NCBI RefSeq assembly: GCF_033115175.1
Contig: NC_084833.1
Location: 54,336,716-54,400,715, forward strand
Direction: 5' to 3'
Source: Lepus europaeus
Lineage: Eukaryota; Chordata; Mammalia; Lagomorpha; Leporidae
DNA length: 64,000 bases
Part shown: piece by piece, positions 10,855-22,080 of the stretch
Position numbering within the stretch: position 1 is the stretch's first letter
Layout: each line of letters begins with the position of its first letter
The notes under the pieces: model-generated
Seen by the model: the letters and a program-made list of their open reading frames with translations, nothing else
Told to the model about the DNA's origin: nothing
Database searches by the model: none
Position numbers and translations under genes: made by a program

Positions 10855-10929
10855 ACAAGATGAGGTCATTAGCAGGATCAGGAAGGCCGCTTACCCAGTC
10901 TGATGGTGTCCTTAGGAAGAGAAGAGACA

Positions 10930-11025
10930 CACGGACACGCAGCGAGGGCGCCTCGGAGTCGCCGCCCACGGACACGCAGCGAGGGCGCCTCAGAGCCGCC
11001 CACGGACACGCAGCGAGGGCGCCTC
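10930..11025. repeat. minisatellite, three units of 34-37 bp
   Basis: The 25-base core beginning CACGGACACGCAGCGAGG recurs at 10930, 10967 and 11001, separated by short GC-rich spacers (GGAGTCGCCGCC, AGAGCCGCC). The cores are essentially identical. The array is rich in CpG. Confidence 0.93.
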
Positions 11026-11213
11026 TGACGCAGAGGCTACAGTGACCGCTGTAGGCGCCAAGGAGCGCCAGGAGCCCCAGACACGGAGAGCGAGGCCCGG
11101 GACACACTCTGCCCTGCCAGCCCCGGGCTCCAGACCGTCAGCCCCGGAAGATGAGAGAACAAGTTCCTGTCGTTGGGGGCTGACTTTGCCACCCAGCCCT
11201 AGGAAACACGACC

Positions 11214-11744
11214 TCCTTCCGGGCCCTGCGCCATCACCGCCATCCGGGACCACCAGGCCTTCCAGGCCGCCCCCCCGCCTCCTGCCCAGAGTCCTGGGGC
11301 GGCGAGGGGAGGGCTTGGATGAACTAATGAGTGAACGAATGGATGAGCTGCGGAGTACTGCGAGTATTTAGCTCTGGGAAAAAGTCTCTTTGCACCAACA
11401 ATCCACTTCAGCACTGACGAATTAGAAAACAAAATTAGCCAAGAGAAATACATGTAATCATATTGAAATCTTTCAGAATGTCCGAACGTTCTGGGGCTTG
11501 AAGTTTATATGAACTGGAGGGACTCCCGTTAAGAAAGAGGGGGCAAAATTTAGGCACAGGCCTTGGAAGATTCCAGTAAGCGAGGGGCCCTGACACGGAA
11601 GCTTCTTTAACTTCACAGAAAATCCACCCCTGGATAGAAAATTCAGAGGTGGAGAAGAGAAACCGGAAACCAGGAAGGAAAATGGTGATGCCCTCGTCTC
11701 TTCGTCTGAACTAAAATACCACGAGGGTGGGCGTCTGGCAGGAG
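11214..11744. other. intergenic, nothing recognised
   Basis: CpG-rich at the left (to about 11310), then ordinary AT-rich sequence. No domain-bearing frame and no clear repeat. Confidence 0.5.
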
Positions 11745-12012
11745 GTGGGGCCGCTGGTCAGGACGTCCACCTGCCGTCTGAGTGCCCGGCAGTGCGCCTC
11801 ACTCCAGATTCCTGCGCCTGCGCACCCGGTGGGGGGCGGGGGGGGGCAGTGGTGATGCTTCAAATGCTTGGGTCCCTGCCGCCCATGAGAGGCCTGCACT
11901 GGATTCCCAGCTCCCCGTTCCAGCCCAGCCCAATCTCACCATTGCAGGTGTTTGGGGTGTAAACCCGTGGAGGACAGTTCTGTCTCTCAAATAAATAAAT
12001 AAAGCTATAAAC
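11745..12012 (+). mobile_element. C-SINE, old, sense
   Basis: Recognised by GGTCCCTGCCGCCCATGAG and TCTGTCTCTCAAATAAATAA. The head is degraded and contains a G-run (GGGGGGCGGGGGGGG, 11830-11846). Confidence 0.75.
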
Positions 12013-12096
12013 AAATGACAAACTAAGAAAAATATTTTTCATATACACAACAAAGAGTTAACTGCAAAGGTTCTTAAAAAAAAAAAAATACATGAG

Positions 12097-12738
12097 ATGG
12101 GTTCGGCACTGTGGAACAGTAAGTTAATCCTCTGCCTGCAGTGCCAGCATCTCATATGGACACTGGTTCGAGTCCCAGCCACTTCTCTTCCACTTCAGCT
12201 CTCTGCTATGGCCTGGGAAAGCAGTAGAAGATGGCCCAAGTCCTTGGGCCCCTGCACCTGTGTGGGAGACCTGGAAGAAGTTCCTGGCTCCTGGCTTCAG
12301 ATTGGCGCACCTCTGGCCATGCGGCCATTTGTGGAGTGAACCAGCGGATGGAAGACCTCTTTCTCTGTTTCTCCCTCTATTTTTTTTTTAAATATTTATT
12401 TTATTTATTTGAAAGACAGAGTTACAGAGAGAGGTTAGATACAGAGAGAGAGGTCTTACATCCACTGGTTCACTCCCCAGATGGCCACAACTGCACCAAT
12501 CCAGAGCCAGGAGCTTCTTCTGGGTCTCCCACGCAGGTGCGGGGGCCCAAGGACTTGGGCCATCTCAGGCCATAAGAGAGATTGATGGGAAGAGGAGCAG
12601 CTGGGACTCGAACCGGCACCCATATGGGATGCTGGCGCTTCAGGCCAGGGCTTTAACCCACTGCACCACAGCGCCAGCCCCTCTCCCTCTGTCTATAACT
12701 CTACCTCTCAAATAAATAAATTTTTATAAAAAAAATCA
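12097..12738 (+). mobile_element. C-SINE, sense, split by an antisense C-SINE
   Basis: The left part is 12097-12378. After the inserted element it resumes at 12682 with TCTCCCTCTGTCTATAACTC and the A-rich tail. TTCGAGTCCCAGCC (B box region) is visible. Confidence 0.92.
12379..12681 (-). mobile_element. C-SINE, antisense, nested in another C-SINE
   Basis: Inserted into the CT-rich stretch of the outer element. TCTCCCTCT is duplicated at 12370-12378 and 12682-12690. Ends CACCACAGCGCCAGCCCC. Confidence 0.94.
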
Positions 12739-12759
12739 ATGGGAAAAGGCTAACTTAAA

Positions 12760-12990
12760 AAGTCTATACTTTTATTTATAAGAGGCAGGAAGAGAGTGAG
12801 AGCGTGAACATCCATCTGCTGGCTCATCCCCAAGTACCCACAGCATCCAGGGCTGGACCTCCCCAGATGGTCGCAATAGCGGGAGCTGAGCCGATCTGAA
12901 ACCAGAGGCTTCTTCCGGTCTCCCACGCACCAGGAAACAGAGGGAGGACAGCTGGGCCCAGGCAGGCTTGTAGCCCCGACCCTCTCATGG
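12760..12990 (-). mobile_element. C-SINE, old antisense fragment
   Basis: Recognised by TTATTTATAAGAGGCAGG, CATCCATCTGCTGGCTC and CTTCTTCCGGTCTCCCACG. The part corresponding to the head is not clear. Confidence 0.7.
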
Positions 12991-13039
12991 GAACAGCCTC
13001 CCAGGGACACAGCCTGAAGACCCAGGGCCTCCACCTGGC

Positions 13040-14280
13040 CCAGCTCCCAGTACCCAAGCTGGTTTCAGTTTCCACTCTTCATCCATTACTAGAAGACTTG
13101 GGGGCGAAGCCCTTAGCACGTGGGCCCTCAGGGGCACCCACACTAACATCCAACAGCAGCGTTCCAGCCCTGGTGCCTGGACAGTCACCTCCCCCCCACA
13201 AGGCAAATGACAGGCATTCCTGCCCACAAAGCCCCCAAGTCCTAATGACCCAGAGCTGCTCAAAAGTCTGAATCTCAAATCTCATCTGAGACCCCAGGGA
13301 GCTTCCTCCAGCCACACCTGGGCAAGTCCAGGGACACATTTCCAGCATGCCGTGGGGGGATGGGCTCAGCGTAAACATTCCCATTCCAAAAGAAGGGACC
13401 GGGAAACAGAGAGGATTCCTCAAACCCAAAGCAAGACCAAAACCCTCCACAGTTTCCCGTCCAGCATCCTGGGCCCACTGTGGTGGGGGGTGGGCCTTGC
13501 TGGCCTCAGCCCAGGGCCTCAGTTCCCGCTGTTGCCCTAGTGGGGCCCCTATGCAGCAGCCTGGAGCCCATGCATCTGCTGAGCATCGCCCCAGTGACCC
13601 TGCCACTGCAGCCAGTGTCTCTGCTGGCCACCCAGGTTGCTGGGGACATCCTTGGGAACCTACGCGGAGTTCCCATGGCTGTTGGGGGCAGCTCCCCAAG
13701 GCTGCACACTGCCATCGGTGACTTACCAGGGCGCACCTGGCACAGGGCTGGCAGCTCTCCCCAGCAGGTGTCTCCCATTTCTGGTGCCTCTACCTTTCTG
13801 GGTCCCCACTGCAGCTTCACCGGGCACCGCCGGCCAGCGGCTCTGGCCCCGCAGCACAGGCTCTGCCCGGCCTCCCAGGCTTTCCTCGGGAACTCGGTGG
13901 AAGCCGCCATGCCCCACAGCTCTTGCTCTCGGCAGGCCTGCAAGCCAGCATCACCTGGGCGACGCCAAGGTCCACCCCCAGCACGAGCCGCACCTGTGCC
14001 CCGCTGGAGCCGCCACAGCTGCAGCCCAGAGTGCTTTGCGGCCTGAACACAGGTGCTCCCAGGACGCCCTGGGGTTTCCTCGAGCGTTCTGACCTTGAGG
14101 ATTCTGGGCCTGCATTGGGAGAGGCAGCCTTGAAGACCTCTGAAATGGCTTCTGGCTCTTTCTCCCACAATCTGACCTGTTAGCACATGCCTCCCTCCTA
14201 CCTGTGCTAATCTCTGGCAAGTGGGCTTCTGCAACACACTCTCGTCTGAACACACTCCTTCTCCAGCCAAGCCTGAGAAT
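13040..14280. other. GC-rich intergenic block, open frames on both strands
   Basis: Unique, GC-rich, and free of obvious repeats. A 254-codon minus frame (13506-14270) and a 188-codon plus frame (13480-14046) overlap here. Neither shows a domain, a bounded exon structure or a coding-like bias against the other, so no gene is called. Confidence 0.5.
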
Positions 14281-14574
14281 TTTTAAAAAAGATTTATCTA
14301 TTTGAAACAGAGCGGGGGGAGATCTTCTATCCACTGAATCACTCCCCAAGTGGCCACAACGGCTGGGGATGGGCCAGGCCAAAGCCAGTAGCTCCTCCCG
14401 GCCTCCCGCATGGGTGCAGGGGCCCAAGGACTTGGGCCATCTTCTGCTGTTTTCCCAGGTGCATTAGCAGAGAGCTGGATCTGAAGTGGAGCAGCCAGGA
14501 CTTGAACCGGTGCCCATAAGGGATGCAGGCATCACAGGCAGTGGCTTAACCCACTGCGCCACAGCACTGGCTCC
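14281..14574 (-). mobile_element. C-SINE, antisense
   Basis: Starts TTTTAAAAAAGATTTATC and ends CCACTGCGCCACAGCACTGG. Nearly full length. Confidence 0.92.
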
Positions 14575-15010
14575 CAGGCTCTGGATTTTGCAAAGCTCTC
14601 TACCCTGCTTCTTTTCGCTCCCAATTCTCACTGTAAAACTTGCTCACAGCTGCCAGCCCCGCCATGCGGCAGCCTGGATACATTGCTGTCTCAGAATCTC
14701 CTCTGTCAACAAAGCTGTCCACCAGCTCTAAGCTCAGCCTCCCACAGTCTCAGGAACACAACAGGAGTAACAAGGGCGGCCTTTAGTCCCAAGGGAGGCC
14801 TCACGTCCGCCTGACTGTTCAGCGGCATGGCGTCTGCCGCCATGGCTGCCCCCGCACCTGCTCCCCTCTGCCCACATCAGCATCACCAGGGCTTGCTCTC
14901 CTGGCTCTTCAAACTCTCCCAGCCTTTCCCCGTGGCCAATTCCAACCCGCCACACCATCAGCTGTGCCCGTGGCAACCATCCCGCTCCCCGGGACCACTT
15001 TTCTGTTTTA
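14575..15010. other. intergenic, nothing recognised
   Basis: Mixed-composition unique sequence between two antisense C-SINEs. No gene signal. Confidence 0.5.
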
Positions 15011-15341
15011 GTTAGTTTTATGATTTATTTATGTGAAAGGCAGAGTTACAGGGTGGGGCAGAGAGAGAGAGAGAGGCAGTGAGAGGGAGAGAGAAGTCTT
15101 CCATCTTCTGGTTCACTCCTCAGATGGCCACAATCGCCAGAGCTGCACCGATCCAAAGCCAGGAGCCAGGGGCTCCTTCCGGGTCTCCCACGCAGGTACA
15201 GGGGCCCAAGGACCTGGGCCATCTCCTACTGCTTTCTCAGGCCACAGCAGGGAGCTGGATCAGAAGTGGAGCAGCACGTACCCATATGGGATTCGGCATT
15301 GCGGTGGTAGTCTTCTTACCAATTAGGCCACAGCCTGGCCC
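15011..15341 (-). mobile_element. C-SINE, antisense
   Basis: Runs from TGATTTATTTATGTGAAAGG to GGCCACAGCCTGGCCCC. It is flanked by similar sequences (TTTTCTGTTTTA and ATTTCCTGTTTTA), a likely diverged target duplication. Confidence 0.9.
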
Positions 15342-15384
15342 CACCAATTTCCTGTTTTATTCAGATTTTCATGACTATAGCAAA

Positions 15385-15672
15385 TACCTGAGAGGAGTTA
15401 CTTAGGAAGGAAGCAGGTTTCTTTGGGCTCATGGCTTTGCAGGTTCCCATCCGAGGTCAGGTGGCCCCCATGGCTCAGTCTAGGGAGGCGGGAGGATGGC
15501 AATGGTGGAGGATGAGCCACTACACCCACCCCCTAGGTAACCGAACTGGGCTGTTTCCACTCCTAGCCCACGAGCCATCATCATTAAGTCATTAATCATT
15601 AACAAGGATTTGGGGACCAAGCCTTTAACACAAGGGTCTTTGGGAGACATTCAAATACCATTCAAACCACAA
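15385..15672 (-). mobile_element. possible MaLR/THE1-like relic
   Basis: GGGCTCATGGCTTTGCAGG near the left and GGAGACATTCAAATACCATT near the right resemble the antisense order of MaLR (THE1/MST) elements. It is heavily decayed and the assignment is tentative. Confidence 0.4.
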
Positions 15673-15680
15673 CACTCATA

Positions 15681-16012
15681 TTTTCTTTCTTTCTTTCTTT
15701 AAAATCTATTTAATTATTTGAAAGTCAGAGTTACAGAGAGAGAGAGAGAGATTTTCCATCTGCTGGTTTACTCCCCAGATGGCTGGAAGGGCAGGGTCTG
15801 GGTTAGGCTGAACCCAAGAGCCAGGAGCTTCTTCCAGGTCTCCCACATAGGTGGCAGGGGCCCAAGCACTTGAGCCATCTTCCACTGCTTTCCCAGGTTC
15901 ATTCGCAGGGAACTGGATCAGAAGCAGAGCAGCCAGGACATTAACTGGAGCCCATATGGGATGCCAGCATTGCAGATGGCAGCTTAACCGGCTATGCCAC
16001 ATTGCTGGCACC
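15681..16012 (-). mobile_element. C-SINE, antisense
   Basis: The tail expanded to (TTTC)n at 15682-15700, and the element ends GCCACATTGCTGGCACC. Confidence 0.92.
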
Positions 16013-16112
16013 AATAATTTAAAGTTAAATATTATTAGTAGGCATGGAGCTATTTCACCTGTCCCAAAAACTTACAAATTTAAGCAAATTGAAACACTTT
16101 TGTGTTCATTTG

Positions 16113-16342
16113 AGATGTGCTTGTCCCATGACAGTGTGTCTGGGTCCAATTCCTGGCTCCAGCTCCCAACTCCAGCTTCCTGCTAACGCAGACTGTGGGT
16201 CCCTGCCACCTATCTGAGTTCTTTGCTTCTGGCTTTGGCCTTGCTCTGCCCCAGCTATCATGGGCGTCTGTGTAGTGAGGTTGGGAGCTCTCGCTCTCTC
16301 TGTCTCTTTCTCTCTTTGCCTCTCAAAATAAAGAACAAATGT
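16113..16342 (+). mobile_element. C-SINE, older subfamily, sense
   Basis: Recognised by CAGCTTCCTGCTAACGCAGAC, GGTCCCTGCCACCTATC and TTGCCTCTCAAAATAAAG. The head is decayed. Confidence 0.8.
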
Positions 16343-17012
16343 TTTAGACAGCTAAGTTTACAGAGGGCATGGGGTCACATATTCAGGATACCAGATACTC
16401 TGGTACACAGGACATTTGGGGCTCAAATTTCAATCATTTGCTTCATCTTTGGAAATGCGGAGCAGCGAGCACTAGGCACCTGGGTAAAGTGGGGACTGCA
16501 TCTCTTTAAAGGGCAGCGACAGTGCACTGTGGGGAGACAAGGGCCCACCCACATAGCTCATGCCACAATGCAGCAGAGCCCTAGGGAGGGCCATCTCCAG
16601 CTTCCTGCCCTAGAAGTGAGGCCCCTCCTGATGTCCTGATGCCCCTCCCCCATGCCAGGGGCTGCAAGAGAGCATGCTAGGTGGCCCATCTTCCCGTCCC
16701 ACATCCGCCTGCCACAAGCTTGTGGGTCACTGTCATCCACCCGGCCCAGAAACACCAACTTCCCCACGGGTCTGCTAACCTGTCCCACGACCCCCGCCTT
16801 CCTCCACACCCTTGAGGTCCCACTGTGTATCACCAGCCACTTTTCCACATCCTCAGCCTGGGACATTCCTGGCTTCTGAGGCTGTCACCTGCTCTCGTGC
16901 CTCGGAGTGGACCACTGTCGGCTTGCCTCCCCAGCCCTTTCTCACGTCACGCCTCCTGTCTTCCAGGGGCCCGGATCCCCAGTGTACTCACTATTCCACT
17001 CTAACACTACAG
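16343..17012. other. intergenic, nothing recognised
   Basis: Unique sequence, moderately GC-rich. No repeat or gene recognised with confidence. Confidence 0.5.
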
Positions 17013-17280
17013 TGTGGGGGCGGGCCTCTGGTGCAGCAGGTAAGAGCCGGCTTGGAACCCCTGCGTCCCACACTGGACTGCCTGCGTTGAGTCCGGCCTC
17101 CCCCTTGATTCCAGCTCCCTGCCAATGTGCACCCCGGGAGACAGCAGGTGACAGCTCAAGTACTGCGGTCCCCGCTACCCAGATGGGGGACCTGGACCGG
17201 CTTTTTCCTGAGGCAGCCCCAGTTGTGGGCACACGAGAAGTGAGCCCGCAGACGGGAGAGCTGTCTCTGTAAAAACCAAA
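17013..17280 (+). mobile_element. C-SINE, older subfamily, sense
   Basis: Starts GGGGGCGGGCCTCTGGTGCAG and contains GGGAGACAGCAGGTGAC. It ends near GAGCTGTCTCTGTAAAAAC. Confidence 0.8.
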
Positions 17281-17289
17281 AACAAGTAA

Positions 17290-18685
17290 GCAACTCAAGT
17301 CTTTATCCCAAAGGCGCCTCTGACTCCCCCTCCCCTCCCCTCCCTTCCCCCTCCCCTTGAGACACCCAGTCTGCACACCCCGCCCCTAGCTGATGAAACC
17401 GCCCCATCAGGCCTTGAAGTCCCAGTAGAAATGTCCTCAGCAAGGGCACCTTGGCAACAGGAGACAACCCTGCTACTCAGAGTGCAGCCTGGGGACAGCA
17501 GCGCCTGGAGGCTGGCTGGCAGCGCAGAGCGCCTGGCCTCACCCTGGACGCCGATGCCCCGATTGGGAGCCCCGGGCCATCCATTAGCACGGTGCAGTGT
17601 CAGGAGCCCATGGATGCTCCAGCTAACCCAGGCTCCTTGCTCACCAGCGAGGATCGCCCTGCCTGCCCAGCTACCCTGGCCGGGGCCCAGCTTCCGCTGC
17701 ACTCAGCAGCAGTTCTGTCCCTCCCCCCGCCCCCCATCTGGACAACTGATTTGGCGACAGTGGCACCCACTCACGACCCCTTTCCTTTCCTGTGGAGGAG
17801 GGGTCCCAGCTCTTCCCAGGAGCCAACCCCTCTCCTTGTGCTTGGACCACCCTCCCACCCCCAGAGCCATGTAACTGCAAGGCTTTGTCTTTCGCGCCAC
17901 AGCCAGCAATGCCACTGGCCCCGGCACAGCCAGCATGGGCGGCACGGCGCCAACTCGTGTGGCAACCGAGAACTTCAGGCCGCTTTGAATAGGGGTTTTG
18001 GACAAGTTCGGCTCCTTGCAAGGGGAGGCTCTGGAGAGAAGAATCCCTGAGTCTTGGAGGACCCAAAGGGTGGGAATCTGAGTCCGACGATTTCTGAAAA
18101 TGCTGAGAATTGAGCGTGCGCACGGCTGTGCGCTCGGGCTCGCGCCGGAGCTGGCACGGGGCTGCAGGCGGCCCAGGCCAGGTTTCCACAGCCATTCAAG
18201 CGGCCCCAGGTCCCCCGCATAACTGCTTATGGCCCAGGAACCTGGTGGCGCTCCCTTCTCCCGCCTGCCTGGCCCAGGGCGGCCTGAGCCACGCTCTGAG
18301 CCGGCGGCAGCGGGAGGAGGTGAGATGAGCCAGCAGCTTGGCCGCACACAAGCCGACCAGGGCAGGAAATGAAGTCTCCACGTCTTTCCAGCTGAGGAAA
18401 TTGGAGTCCCAGCTCCCAGGGGAGAAATCAAAGCAGGATTGTTTCAAAAGAACAGAGCAGTCCGGCTGGCCGGGAACAAAGGTTTTGGCCTTGATCCCTG
18501 TCAGGAGAAGACCGCATCGCAGACGCTCCACACCCTTAAAAGAAGCCAGCCCGTCTGGGACCACAGACCAATTTAGAGCTTCACTGAGGAGCAGGCTCAA
18601 GAGCAGTGATCTGTTAGCAGTGTGACCGGCAGCGCCTTCGCGGTGGCCAGAATGAGCGAGAAAGCTGATAACAGTTTTAAAATTC
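17290..18685. other. GC-rich intergenic block
   Basis: Unique GC-rich sequence with overlapping open frames on both strands (for example 242 codons minus, 17703-18431) and no recognisable domain. CpG density rises locally near 18110-18310. Could be regulatory; no gene called. Confidence 0.5.
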
Positions 18686-18995
18686 CATCTAAGTTTTATT
18701 TGTTTGAAAGGCGGAGAGAGGAAGGCAGGCATGCAAAGAGATACCTTCCACCTGATGGTTCAGTAGCCGGAACCGGGCCAGGCCAAAGCCAGGAGCCAGG
18801 AAGTGAATCCAGGTCGGCCACGTGGGAAGCAGAGACCCAGGCACCTGAGCTGTCACCTGCTGCCTTCCGGGGTGTGCCTTAGCAGGAAGCTGGATCCGGA
18901 GCCGTTGGAGCCACGACCGGAACGCAGGCAATCCGATGTGGGCGGCGGGCGTCCCACGCAGGATTTGATCACTGTGCCAAATGCCCGCCCCAAGA
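18686..18995 (-). mobile_element. C-SINE, older, antisense
   Basis: Starts TTTTATTTGTTTGAAAGGCG and contains GGCCAAAGCCAGGAGCCAGG. Ends CAAATGCCCGCCCC. Confidence 0.82.
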
Positions 18996-19519
18996 ACAGG
19001 TTCTAGGAAACCCGTGGCATTCTAATTCACAGCCACGTGGCGAGTCCAGCGGCTCCCTCATCATGGCTGCCATGGCTGCGAAGGGAGCGGAGGTCCCTAA
19101 TCAACCCAAGCGGCCACCTTTGACAGTTCAAGTGGAAACGTGACCCCCTGAGACACACGTGGTAAAGGGTGAGGCTGCCAGAGACCACAGAGCCCAGAGC
19201 CCGCTCCGCGTCCACAACCTCCATTTTCAGACAGGAAATTCAGTTTTCAGAACAAAACATAAGCTAGCCCCCACTTCCTGCCCATCTTAGGTTTGTCCCA
19301 TGCTAACAACGGGAGAGATGGAAGCCTGCCTTCGCGCTCACTCACTGCAGGGAGGGGATAAAGAAACAGACCCTCTTGATCCGGAGCCTGGGGCAGGCAG
19401 GGCCGAGACAAGGAGCCAGGCACAGTTCAGAGCCCCTGGTGGCAGCAACCCATTCACAAACTGTGGTCTTGCATCATCAAATGAGGGTTCAATCCCCAGT
19501 GAGGCCGAAATGCCCTGCG
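18996..19519. other. intergenic, nothing recognised
   Basis: Unique sequence between two older C-SINEs. No gene signal. Confidence 0.5.
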
Positions 19520-19775
19520 TGAGGGCAGGTATCTGCTGTCATGGGCGTGCATCCCGTATTGGAGTGTCTGTGCTCAAGTCCTGGCTCCGCCTCCCAGTCC
19601 TGCTTCTTGCTAATGCACACCCTGGGAGGCAGCAGGTGTCACCTATAGTACATGGGTCCCTGCCACCCACATGGGAGGCCTGGATTAGCTGCTGTCTCCT
19701 GACTTCGCTCCAGCTGTTGTGAGCATTTGGGGAGTGAACCAGAGATGGCAGATCTCTGTCTCTCAAATAAAATAT
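19520..19775 (+). mobile_element. C-SINE, older subfamily, sense
   Basis: Contains GCACACCCTGGGAGGCAGC, GGTCCCTGCCACCCACATG and the tail TCTCTCAAATAAAATATAAT. Confidence 0.85.
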
Positions 19776-19897
19776 AATTTTTAAATTATAAAAATTATAA
19801 TTTTAATATATGTATATAAAACCAATAGTGTTATAGCAGGCAATGCATAAAAAGTGGATGTATTATTCTCAAATTCACAATTGTATGTGTTTATGTT

Positions 19898-20225
19898 AAA
19901 TATTTATTTATCTATTTGAAAGTCACAATTATAGCAAAAGAGGACGAGACAGAGAGAGAGAACTCTTCCATCCGCTGGTTCACTCCTCAGATGGCTGCAA
20001 CAGCCAGGGCTGGGCCAGGTTAAGACTAGGAGGCTGCAGCTTATTCCCAGTCTCCCACATGGGTGGCAGGGGCCCAAGCACTTGGGCCACCTTCCCTTGC
20101 TTTTCCCAGGTCATTTTGCAGGGAGCTGGATTGGAAGTGGAGCAGCTGGGACTGGAAGCGATGCCCGTATGGCATGTTGGCACTGCAGGCAGTGGCTTTA
20201 CCTGTTATGACACAGCGCCTGCCCC
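19898..20225 (-). mobile_element. C-SINE, antisense
   Basis: Starts AAATATTTATTTATCTATTTG and ends GACACAGCGCCTGCCCC. Nearly complete. Confidence 0.92.
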
Positions 20226-20301
20226 GAATTCAATATTTTGGAACTGAAAAATGTTACCAAAACCATTTCTATGGGAAAAAACAAAACAAAACAAAAGATA
20301 C

Positions 20302-20602
20302 ATTTTTACAAACTTTAGAGGACAGGAACGGGAGACACAGAGAGAGAGAAAGAGAGAGAGAGAGAAAAACCGAGATTTCCCATCCACTGGTTCACTCCCC
20401 AAATGCCTACAACAGCCAGAACTGGGCCAGGCCGAAGCCAGGAGCCAAGAATTCCATCCGGGTCACCAAGGGGCCCAAGCATTTGAGCCATCCTCTGCTG
20501 CCTTCCCAGGTACACTAGCAGGGAGCTGGATTGGAGCGAACCAATATGGACAGTGGGTATCCCAAGTGGTGACTTAACCCACTGTATCACAACACCCGCC
20601 CC
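20302..20602 (-). mobile_element. C-SINE, antisense, decayed
   Basis: The GA-rich part (20335-20370), CATCCACTGGTTCACTCCCC and the terminal CACAACACCCGCCCC are visible. The region near the head is shortened. Confidence 0.87.
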
Positions 20603-21444
20603 AAATACCTACATTTCATAGACAAAAATATGCTGGATTAGTATCTGTGAAAAAAGTAGGCCTGAAATAACAGACATGGTCTTGAATCCTTGAAATTCCT
20701 TGAAAGCCCAACCTACTAATGCAGTAGAGATAGAGGCAGCTCTTTCTACGATCTCTGGAGAGAGCCAGAATGCTGAAAAGATGGCAAACAGCCTCATTTT
20801 ACATGAGGGAGGCAGGGGGCTGAGGAGGGGAGCATTCGCCAGTGGGGCTGGAGGCCTGGGTGGCTTTCATTATAAGCAGCCCCCCCCCCCCAAAAGGAGA
20901 TGCGCATCACAGCGAGAGCTGAGCTCCCGCAGCGCTGGAAGTGCCTACTGCACCCCTGGCTCCTCCGCCAGTCCGGGACGCCTCCCCGCCAGCCTGCGCT
21001 CCCCTGACCCGAGCGCCACAACCACCTAGGGACAAGGCTGCGCTGCACACGGCCCGAGTGCCAGCTTCCAAAGGCCGTTCTTACCTCTCTTGGCCACCTG
21101 TTCTCGCAGGGATGGAAAGTGTGCATGAGTGGAACCAAGACAAGGGATACTTTGACAGTTCCGGGAAAGTCATGCTTCCTGGAAAGGAAAAATATTTGTC
21201 TCACAGCGAACTAGGAAGAAGCAAGACAGCCTAAAAGGATGGCCCGTGCGAGAGTAACTGACCCAGGGTGCCCTTGGTCCGAACCAGCCAGGCTCGGGGC
21301 ACATTCAGGCCTGGCTCAGTGACACAGCTAATTTCATTGGGAATTCACAGTGTGATCACTGCTTAACCTACGTTTTTATGCTCCCTTGCAACAGCTGTTT
21401 GAGTCTTTTGCTATAATGGAATAATTGTCTGCTTTAAAATGTGT
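20603..21444. other. intergenic, nothing recognised
   Basis: Unique sequence, GC-rich at 20880-21050 with a poly-C run at 20880-20892. No gene called. Confidence 0.5.
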
Positions 21445-21765
21445 CCTTTTTTTTTTTTTTATAAGATCCATTTTATTTATTTGAAAGAGTTACAGAGAGA
21501 GGTAGAGACAGAGAAAGAGGTCTTCCATTTGTTGGTACACTCCCTAGATGGCCACAATGGCCAGAGCTGCATTGATCTGAAGCCAGGAGCTTCTTCCAGG
21601 TCTCCCATGAAGGTGCAGAGGCCTAAGGACTTGGGTCATCTTCCACTACTTTCCCAGGCCATAGCAGAGAGCTGAATCTTAAGTGGAGCAGCCAGGACTA
21701 GAACCATATGGGATGCCGGCACTTCAGGCCAGGGCGTTAACCCGCTGCACCACAGCGCTGACCCC
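21445..21765 (-). mobile_element. C-SINE, antisense
   Basis: Exact direct repeats TAAAATGTGT at 21435-21444 and 21766-21775. Ends CACCACAGCGCTGACCCC. Confidence 0.95.
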
Positions 21766-21784
21766 TAAAATGTGTTCTATGAGT

Positions 21785-22080
21785 AGGCTCCGGTGTAGCA
21801 GTTAAGACTCCAGTTAAGGTGCCTGCGCCCCAGCGTCACAGTGCCTGGGTTTGATGCCCATGTCTGGCTCCCGGCTCCAGCTCCAGCTCCCTGCTAATGC
21901 AGACCCTGAGGGCAGCAATGGTGGCCCCGGTAAGCGGCTCCCTGCCACCCGCATGGGAGACCTAGATTGAGTTCCTGCATTCTGGCCGTGTCCAAGCCCA
22001 GTGCTGGCTTTAGTGGGCATTTGGGGAGTAATTAGCAGTGTTCTCTCCGCCTCTCAAATAAAGAATATCTTTTTAAAAAA
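21785..22080 (+). mobile_element. C-SINE, older subfamily, sense
   Basis: Starts AGGCTCCGGTGTAGCAGTTAA and contains the phrase CTCCCTGCTAATGCAGACC. Tail CTCTCAAATAAAGAATATC. Confidence 0.85.

Larger units (their letters stand above)
10393..11213 (+). mobile_element. LTR (MaLR/MLT-like), sense, split by a C-SINE
   Basis: Starts GTGATGGGCTGAATTGTGTC. It resumes after the SINE with TGAGGTCATTAGCAGGATC and GATGGTGTCCTTAGGAAGAG, and ends CACCCAGCCCTAGGAAAC. Read across the SINE, the order matches one ancient retroviral-type LTR. A minisatellite has expanded inside it at 10930-11025. No retroviral gene is attached. Confidence 0.65.

Noticed and set aside
15061..15100. GA-rich simple repeats here and at many other sites
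   Set aside because: They are the CT-rich segment of C-SINEs seen in antisense, not independent microsatellites.
17703..18431. 242-codon minus frame in the intergenic GC-rich block
   Set aside because: No domain, overlapping frames on both strands, and high GC. No splice or poly(A) context to call a gene.
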